Source of the DNA: DATDEW01 sp046590205
GTDB lineage: Bacteria > Bacteroidota > Ignavibacteria > Palsa-1295
Direction: 5' to 3'
Assembly (NCBI GenBank): GCA_046590205.1
Contig: JBKJTT010000043.1
Coordinates: forward strand, 1-64,000
DNA length: 64,000 nucleotides
Shown here: in pieces, positions 54,379 to 61,064 of the stretch
Numbering within the stretch: the first letter of the stretch is position 1
Layout: each line of letters begins with the position of its first letter
The notes under the pieces: model-generated
Seen by the model: the letters and a program-made list of their open reading frames with translations, nothing else
Told to the model about the DNA's origin: nothing
Database searches by the model: none
Position numbers and translations under genes: made by a program

Positions 54379-57300
54379 TTATACTTCTCGTGCCGGCAGA
54401 TCAATATGGAAGGTCGTGCCCTTCCCTATCTCACTTTCAACTCTGATAGTCCCGCTCATATCGGTTATTGTTCGCTTGACGATAGCAAGACCGAGTCCCA
54501 TTCCGCTTGTTTTTGTCGAGAAGTTCGGGTCAAAAGCTTTATTTAGAGTTTCTTCTGACATTCCAGAACCAGTATCTTTTATTGAAAGATGGATGATACC
54601 GTTGGATTCACTCGAGGAAATTACAATGACTCCCCATCCATCCATTGATTGAACTGCATTGCGCAAAAGATTAACAAGAGTTCTTCTGAATTCTTCCTCA
54701 TCAGCATAGATAAGTGATGCCTTTTCGGAAACATCTGTGACAAATCGGATATGAGCCCGCTCTGAATCAAATAAAGCAAGGGCACTTTCAACTACTTTCT
54801 TCAAATTTATGAATGCATATCGACGACGAGGCATTTCGCCGAAGCGAGAGAATTCTGATGCGATACGTGTCAAGACATCGATCTGCTCAGAGAGTGTTTT
54901 CATTACTCTGTTAAAAACTGCAGAGAAGTTCGTATCTTTGACTTCATGTGCATGTTGTACGTGCTGAACCGAGAGCTTCATCGGTGTGAGAGGATTCTTG
55001 ATCTCATGGGCAACCTGCCTCGCCATCTCCTTCCATGCACCTTCGCGCTCTGACTGCGCTACTTTGTGTCGGCTTGAATCAAGTTCTTTGGTCATTTTAT
55101 TAAATGCAGATGCAAGGTCGCCGATCTCATCTTTGCGGTCAAATATAACTTGCGTACCGAACTCGCCTTTCGCTACTTTTTCAGTAGCAGCTATCATGTC
55201 CTGAAGTGGTGATGCAACGCGATAAGACACATAGGACCCAAGTATTAATAATAATAATGCGACAAGCGAAAACGTACCGTAAATGAGGGAGGTCGTAGCT
55301 GCTATTTCATTTTCCGAGAGCGCCAGTACATCTACTCTGGTAATTGCAACAATCCCTAAAAGTGTTGTAAAAGATTGGTCGTAGACGCTTTGATACGAGG
55401 TGCTTGTTCGTTCGTGCTCATTGCTATATTCGTGGTAGTTTGATGTTTGCTCTACTGTCAATGCAGCATGAACAACATTAATAGGCAGTAATTTTGGCAA
55501 GACAAAAGCCTCATAAAGTTCAGGAGCACTTGATGCTAAGAGCAGCCCATTACCGTCGAACACATCTATCCTATGATCAAGCGTGCGAAAGAGATCTTGC
55601 AGAAGAACAGGGACTCGCTTTAGGTCATTCTTATCGGCTAATAACGGACGAACTACATTTGCAACTTTATCAGCTTCAGTTACAAGTTCACGTCGTTGAT
55701 TATCTGATTCACGTGATTGTAAAATAGTACGAGTAATATTTGATACAAAAATAAGTGGAACAAGTGCAATACTGAATATGATCAGAAATATCCTTTCACG
55801 AAAACGCAGTGTAAAGCGAGTGATAGAAATATTATTCGTCAGTGCAAGCGTTACAAGAATAAGCAATGCCGTAAGCGCAAGTGCGAGTGTAGAGTAACGC
55901 AAGCCAAAGACAACCACATCTCCAAACGAATATTCGATAAGACCTCCGACAAGAATCTTATCCGATACATCTGTAGAGATGGAGTATATTGATTTGACAA
56001 AAAGCAGAACATCGTAATCATCTATCTTTGATCGTATCCAAGTCCCTTTACCTGCAACACTTTTGATCTCACGTGCTAGGGTTGTAGGGATATTGAGATA
56101 GGTTTGAGATGAACGTTCTATCTTGTCATTTGTATAAAGGAGTATAAAAGTATTGTTATCTTCTACCCCAATTGCTAAGAGATCATTTGTAAGAGTTGCT
56201 CTCAAGATATATGGCTTAAGAGTCGTAGATGTGTCAGCCAAATCACGTTTAACTCTAAAGGGAATTCTCACAACAAACCGTTGATCCCTATACCTGGTAG
56301 TATTCCCCGTATCGACCTCAATTGCAATGGAATCCCCGGCATGTTCAGCAGAGAGTATAATTTTTACACCAGGTATCTCTTGCTGTAAACGTTCTCGTTC
56401 GCGAAGCAAAAGTAACGGAATTTGTATCGAATTGTTGATCGTATCGCCTGCGAAGTATGATCGAGATGAGCCAAGAGATTCTGATAATTGCAATGAAGCA
56501 ACAGAAAATTGGAATCCCGCTTTTGCAAGGACTGACTGTTCAAGATTCTGCTTTTGCTTTTTTTCATTAGTTCGTTTTATCGCTGGAGCAAGGATAAAGC
56601 ACACCACAGATGCAAGAGTCAGCGCGATAACAGGTGAACGTGTTAGCTGATAACCGTGGGGTGTAAAGCGGATACGTATAGTAGAGATATAAGATAAGAT
56701 CCCTGCGACCAAAAGCACATATGTACCAACATCATAAAGATCACCGCCAACAAGAACTAACATCAACACTGTTGAGAGTACAACACAACAAAGAATATAC
56801 CTTTGAGTATGAAGCGGTCTTTTCAATGCTTCAAGAATCGAACCCAATAGTGAGCACACTCCTACACATAATATGATGACTGATAACGTAATCAGAAATA
56901 ACGATAATAATGGGAGTAGATATTTAGATGGGGCGAGAGGTTCTAAGACAGCCGATAGATCAAATGAACAATTTGTGGTCACCACCTCCACGAACCAGAT
57001 CAAAAACAGCGATAAGACAAGCAATAGAGATATAATGCACGCAATAACAAGTCCAGTTACTATTGTTGACGACTTTTGCAATACAATATTTTTTACACTT
57101 TTAGCTGTGTATAATATAAATAGTGAAATAAATGAAGCTGAGAGAATATACGCAGAAAGCAATAATTCTAAAGGGTCAGAGAGCATCGGCATGCTTTGGT
57201 AGGCATAATCTGATTGTAACGTAAGAGACTCTGGCACAAGGGAGCGTCCCGCTTGTACCAAATAGAATAGGTATCGGAACAATGAAGTGTAAAGAAGGAT

Positions 57301-58299
57301 AGCCCCTGTTTGTTTTGTCAGAGTGCTAAGAGAAGATATCTCTTCTGTATTTTTGACGTGAACCGAATACAGCGAAAATAATATCGTCGAAAGAAGAAGG
57401 AGTACAAGAAGGTCACGAAGTGCAGATAAGCTCTCCCACTCGGGGGCAGTAGATGCTTCTGATGTAGGATTTGAGATGTCTGCATGAATCGTTGAAAGCG
57501 GTCCTCCCTCGTCTAAGGAAATGGATAGATTTGATATTGATTGTTCACTATCTACTTTTCGACGAGGTTTTGAAGCAAGTCGAATAATGATGTTTTCTTT
57601 TTTCTCAATGTCAGAGAAGACATCGTCATGTGCTTGTTCATACAGCGAGTTGACAGTTAGTTCTTCATCACATAAAAAGAACTTGATGACAATATACCCT
57701 ACATACCTTTCTTGTTCATCAAAGAGCTTATGAAAAGCAGTAAGATATTGCTTTGTAGGGGTCTCTTCAAAAAAGATACCTTTGACTCGTTTGCTGACAT
57801 CGAAAGAAGGAGAAAATGTAGTTTCTACATCTTTAATGTAAGTCGCGCTGGAATTCCAGCCAACAATATGGGAAAGTGAATCATAGACAGCGAATGCTAG
57901 AAAATCGCTTCTATAATACACGCCTTTGGTATTACCGAGTTCGTTGCGTAAAAGAGAATCTCTTACAAATATCTCTTGAGTGATTTGTTTACTATCTTTT
58001 GATTGAACTGCTTGAATGAGTTTGGTATCACGAGCAAATTCATCGCGCGTAGTAACCACAAGCCGCTCTACTTCTTTGATACGACGGCGTACCTCTTGAG
58101 CAAACTTTTCCTTAGCGATGGTTGAACGATTAGTAGTCGGTGTACTTGTTGTAACAAAGATGAATTCTAAGAACACAACAACCACCAGTAGCAAAACAAG
58201 CGCAACGAGGATATTCCACATTCGAGATGTGCGTAAGCCGTCAACAAGTGACGTGAACTCGCGCTTCAGACCGTTCGCTATAGCCCTTAAAAGATTCAA
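54379..58299 (-). CDS. Giant orphan sensor histidine kinase with three extracytoplasmic regions
   Basis: 1306 residues. Helix 1 at ~30-50, an extracytoplasmic domain (~52-290), a block of eight or nine helices (~295-575), a second extracytoplasmic region (~590-800), helices near 805 and 850, a third sensor segment (~870-1005), a last helix at ~1010-1030, then HAMP (ASPLQDMIAATEKVAKGEF), HisKA with H1098 in VAHEIKNPLTP, and HATPase with N1214, DTGSGM and GMGLGLAIV. The catalytic core resembles NtrY-type kinases. No response regulator gene is adjacent. It overlaps the small exported protein gene by 4 bp, in a run that begins with pyrB. The signal it senses is unknown. Confidence 0.9.
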   Translation of the reverse strand: MNLLRAIANGLKREFTSLVDGLRTSRMWNILVALVLLLVVVVFLEFIFVTTSTPTTNRSTIAKEKFAQEVRRRIKEVERLVVTTRDEFARDTKLIQAVQSKDSKQITQEIFVRDSLLRNELGNTKGVYYRSDFLAFAVYDSLSHIVGWNSSATYIKDVETTFSPSFDVSKRVKGIFFEETPTKQYLTAFHKLFDEQERYVGYIVIKFFLCDEELTVNSLYEQAHDDVFSDIEKKENIIIRLASKPRRKVDSEQSISNLSISLDEGGPLSTIHADISNPTSEASTAPEWESLSALRDLLVLLLLSTILFSLYSVHVKNTEEISSLSTLTKQTGAILLYTSLFRYLFYLVQAGRSLVPESLTLQSDYAYQSMPMLSDPLELLLSAYILSASFISLFILYTAKSVKNIVLQKSSTIVTGLVIACIISLLLVLSLFLIWFVEVVTTNCSFDLSAVLEPLAPSKYLLPLLSLFLITLSVIILCVGVCSLLGSILEALKRPLHTQRYILCCVVLSTVLMLVLVGGDLYDVGTYVLLVAGILSYISTIRIRFTPHGYQLTRSPVIALTLASVVCFILAPAIKRTNEKKQKQNLEQSVLAKAGFQFSVASLQLSESLGSSRSYFAGDTINNSIQIPLLLLRERERLQQEIPGVKIILSAEHAGDSIAIEVDTGNTTRYRDQRFVVRIPFRVKRDLADTSTTLKPYILRATLTNDLLAIGVEDNNTFILLYTNDKIERSSQTYLNIPTTLAREIKSVAGKGTWIRSKIDDYDVLLFVKSIYSISTDVSDKILVGGLIEYSFGDVVVFGLRYSTLALALTALLILVTLALTNNISITRFTLRFRERIFLIIFSIALVPLIFVSNITRTILQSRESDNQRRELVTEADKVANVVRPLLADKNDLKRVPVLLQDLFRTLDHRIDVFDGNGLLLASSAPELYEAFVLPKLLPINVVHAALTVEQTSNYHEYSNEHERTSTSYQSVYDQSFTTLLGIVAITRVDVLALSENEIAATTSLIYGTFSLVALLLLILGSYVSYRVASPLQDMIAATEKVAKGEFGTQVIFDRKDEIGDLASAFNKMTKELDSSRHKVAQSEREGAWKEMARQVAHEIKNPLTPMKLSVQHVQHAHEVKDTNFSAVFNRVMKTLSEQIDVLTRIASEFSRFGEMPRRRYAFINLKKVVESALALFDSERAHIRFVTDVSEKASLIYADEEEFRRTLVNLLRNAVQSMDGWGVIVISSSESNGIIHLSIKDTGSGMSEETLNKAFDPNFSTKTSGMGLGLAIVKRTITDMSGTIRVESEIGKGTTFHIDLPAREV

Positions 58300-58706
58300 T
58301 AGAGAAGTATTCTATTAATATTCCATCGTGAGAGTGACTGAATAAATCCAAGAACAGCAGTCATAGTTATGATGCCGCTCTCCCGCTGCGTTCGTAATTC
58401 GCCTATTGCAGTTGCTGTTGTGCCTATGGTACTAGATGTTTTCACTTTGAACGAGAGCGGTTTGCTTCGGAGTGTCACGCGTTCAAGTATTGCAAGTGTT
58501 TGTTCAAGGGAATAATATCCTGAATTGACACCCTTAATACCAAGGTAGATCCTGCTATCAAGTACAAAGAGCGAACGCATTGAGTCAATGTTCCGCTTCG
58601 TGAGAATTCGTTCAACACGAATGAGTTCAGTAGCAATAGTAGTTTGAGCGTGAGCAGTGTAGGAAAGAGAAAGCATAGACAAACATACGAACAATCCGTA
58701 TGCCAT
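58296..58706 (-). CDS. Small exported DUF4783-like protein
   Basis: 136 residues from ATG 58706, chosen because it begins a clean signal peptide (MAYGLFVCLSMLSLSYTAHA); the frame also opens at TTG 58745. The mature part has a NTF2-like pattern (SRIYLGIKGVNSGYYSLEQ, then FKVKTSSTIGTTATAIGEL), which resembles DUF4783 proteins of Bacteroidota. This family match is weak. Role unknown. It follows pyrC and overlaps the histidine kinase gene by 4 bp, so it may supply a ligand-binding partner for the kinase (inference). Confidence 0.7.
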   Translation of the reverse strand: MAYGLFVCLSMLSLSYTAHAQTTIATELIRVERILTKRNIDSMRSLFVLDSRIYLGIKGVNSGYYSLEQTLAILERVTLRSKPLSFKVKTSSTIGTTATAIGELRTQRESGIITMTAVLGFIQSLSRWNINRILLY

Positions 58707-58758
58707 ACTCCTCGCGTTTGCCTGTGTGTGATTCCTGATTCCCAATGAATTGCCTCAT

Positions 58759-60030
58759 CTAACTCCAATACGCCATGTTCTTATTGATTATACCAAGTGC
58801 TTTTCCTTTGAATTTGTGCCCGATGAACGGTGTGTTATGGGATTTTGACCTAATGTCGGCATCAGCGAACTCCCACTGCTTATCAATATCAATGATAGTA
58901 AGGTTTGCATGTACTCCCTCTTCAATATGAATTGAAGGAAGTTTAAGAGCTTTGCGCGGATTTGTTGAGCACTTCTTGATATAATCAGAAAGAGAAAGTT
59001 TGCCAGTATGCACAAGGTTTGTCAAGCCAATCGGAATGGCTGTTTCTAACCCAATGATACCAAATGCTGCCGACACCATGTCGGTGTCTTTTTCGTGTGC
59101 AGCGTGTGGTGCATGGTCTGTTGAGATACAGTCTATAGTGCCGTCAATGAGTCCTGCAATGATTGCCTCAACATCCTCATTACCCCGAAGCGGTGGGTTC
59201 ATCTTTGCATTTCCCCAGTACGTCTCGACAGCTTCATCGGTAAGTGTAAAGTGATGAGGGGTTGTCTCGCACGTTACTTGTATCCCCCGCCCTTTTGCTT
59301 CTTTGATAAGACGCACTGCGCCTTTTGTACTGATATGTGCGGCATGGTAACGAACTCCTCCGACATATTCGGCAAGAAGTAGATCGCGACCGATGATAAT
59401 ATCTTCTGCAACCGACGGGAATCCGGGAAGTCCGAGCTTTGTCGAGACTTTTCCTTCATGCATACATGTGCCCTTAGTCATCGAATGTTCTTCGCAATGC
59501 TGAGTGCAGAGTAAGTCGAACATCTTACCATACTCGAAGACGCGTCGCATGACTTCGGCATTCATTACTGCGCTACCGTCATCAGATATCATCCTAACAC
59601 CGGCATCAGAGAGTGCTTGCATCGGCGCAAGTTCTTCCCCTTTGCGAGCTTTTGTCATCGTGCCACATATCTCGACATCAACGATATTACCTTCGCTTTT
59701 TTGCTTGATAAAACCTACAACAAATTGATCAGAGATTGACGGCTCTGTGTTTGGCATACAGCATATGCCTGTAAATCCACCTTGCGCTGCGGCAAGTGTG
59801 CCGGTTGCGATAGTCTCTTTATACTCTTGCCCTGGCTCACGTAGATGTACGTGCATATCAAGGAAGCCGGGAGCGACGACTGCTCCATTCAAGTCCTTGA
59901 CTTCTGCTTTGCTCTTGAGCGACTTCCCTATCTTCGATATTACACCGCCCAATATTTCAATATCAAGACCGCTTTCATCGCGTCCTGATGAAGGGTCAAC
60001 AACTCTGCAATTCTTCAGTAGTATATCCAT
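58759..60030 (-). CDS. pyrC: Dihydroorotase
   Basis: 423 residues from ATG 60030, chosen for the AAAGAG site upstream and because it starts the first strand (MDILLKNCRVVDP); a further ATG at 60051 would overlap pyrB. It is of the longer amidohydrolase type: metal motif DMHVHLREPG, IGRDLLLAEYV region, HAAHISTKGAVRLI and the catalytic Asp in ISTDHAPHA. It cyclises carbamoyl aspartate to dihydroorotate. It directly follows pyrB. Confidence 0.96.
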   Translation of the reverse strand: MDILLKNCRVVDPSSGRDESGLDIEILGGVISKIGKSLKSKAEVKDLNGAVVAPGFLDMHVHLREPGQEYKETIATGTLAAAQGGFTGICCMPNTEPSISDQFVVGFIKQKSEGNIVDVEICGTMTKARKGEELAPMQALSDAGVRMISDDGSAVMNAEVMRRVFEYGKMFDLLCTQHCEEHSMTKGTCMHEGKVSTKLGLPGFPSVAEDIIIGRDLLLAEYVGGVRYHAAHISTKGAVRLIKEAKGRGIQVTCETTPHHFTLTDEAVETYWGNAKMNPPLRGNEDVEAIIAGLIDGTIDCISTDHAPHAAHEKDTDMVSAAFGIIGLETAIPIGLTNLVHTGKLSLSDYIKKCSTNPRKALKLPSIHIEEGVHANLTIIDIDKQWEFADADIRSKSHNTPFIGHKFKGKALGIINKNMAYWS

Positions 60031-60035
60031 ACTCT

Positions 60036-60956
60036 TTATGAAAATATCCATTCTAATACTGCCATACGTATTGCTACGCCGCGTTTTACTTGTCGCAAGA
60101 TAAGCGACTTCTCGGAGTCTGCCGATTCATCATCAAGCTCAACTCCCCGATTCATCGGTCCCGGATGCAAGATGTATGCATTCGTCTCATTCAATCGTGT
60201 CGCTGTTAATCCGTATCTCGCTCTAAACTCACCAAGTGTTGGTAAGTACGCTCGTGATTGACGTTCGAGTTGTATGCGAAGCATGATGACGGCATCTGCA
60301 TCGGCGACAGCGCCGTCAAGTTTATATAAAACCTCAACACCAAAGACTTCTTCTATATGCCGAGGCATAAGTGTTGTTGGTCCTACGACTGAAACACTTG
60401 TCCCAAGCTTTTGTAGCAAGTAGATGTTTGAACGAGCTACTCGCGAGTGTAAAATATCTCCGACTATGACGATTTTCTTTCCCGCGAGGTCTCCCATCAT
60501 CTCTCGCATTGTTGCCGCGTCGAGAAGGGCTTGCGTGGGATGTTCATGTGCTCCGTCGCCGCCATTGATGATATGAATATCAGGTGGAAGATTCTTCGCA
60601 AAGAGCTGTGGTACACCTGCAGATTGATGCCTGACTACTACAGCATCAATCTTCATCGCCGTGATTACCTTTACCGTATCAAGAAGAGATTCTCCTTTTG
60701 ATAGACTACTGGTTTGCATTGAGATGCTTACTGCTTCTGCTCCGAGACGTTTTTCGGCAAGTTCGAACGATGTTCGTGTGCGGGTTGAGTTCTCAAAGAA
60801 GAGATTTGCTACAGTTCTGCCTGCAAGTAAATCTCGCTTAGGCATTGGGTCTGTTGAAAGCAGGTCTTGGAAATAGGTATCGGAGCGGTCCAGTAGGTGT
60901 AGGATATCCGCTTTTGTGAGTGGCTCGATACCGACTAAGTCTTTTCTTTTGGGCAC
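60036..60956 (-). CDS. pyrB: Aspartate carbamoyltransferase catalytic subunit
   Basis: 306 residues from GTG 60956. The carbamoyl phosphate loop FFENSTRTRTSFE is intact, with SLSKGESLLDT, VRHQSAGVPQ and GDGAHEHPTQALLD, and the aspartate-binding HPGPMNRGVE near the end. It commits carbamoyl phosphate and aspartate to pyrimidine synthesis. No regulatory pyrI is encoded nearby, and no PyrR attenuator is visible. First gene of pyrB-pyrC-small protein-kinase, divergent from uvrA. Confidence 0.96.
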   Translation of the reverse strand: MPKRKDLVGIEPLTKADILHLLDRSDTYFQDLLSTDPMPKRDLLAGRTVANLFFENSTRTRTSFELAEKRLGAEAVSISMQTSSLSKGESLLDTVKVITAMKIDAVVVRHQSAGVPQLFAKNLPPDIHIINGGDGAHEHPTQALLDAATMREMMGDLAGKKIVIVGDILHSRVARSNIYLLQKLGTSVSVVGPTTLMPRHIEEVFGVEVLYKLDGAVADADAVIMLRIQLERQSRAYLPTLGEFRARYGLTATRLNETNAYILHPGPMNRGVELDDESADSEKSLILRQVKRGVAIRMAVLEWIFS

Positions 60957-60973
60957 TATGGATTCGTTTTATG

Positions 60974-60981
60974 CAAAGATA
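60974..60981 (-). promoter_or_regulatory. Candidate -7 promoter box for pyrB
   Basis: TATCTTTG on the minus strand, an exact TAnnTTTG match, ending 17 bases before the GTG at 60956, which would leave a very short leader. The same octamer precedes the ABC-2 genes at 37700. The 108-bp gap must also hold the uvrA promoter. Confidence 0.4.
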
Positions 60982-61064
60982 AGCTATTGTTAAAGCAACC
61001 TTCACATTTTCCACTATGTTCTAACAAGATTATACGGAAATCCGCTCTAAAAAATACCGAATTT

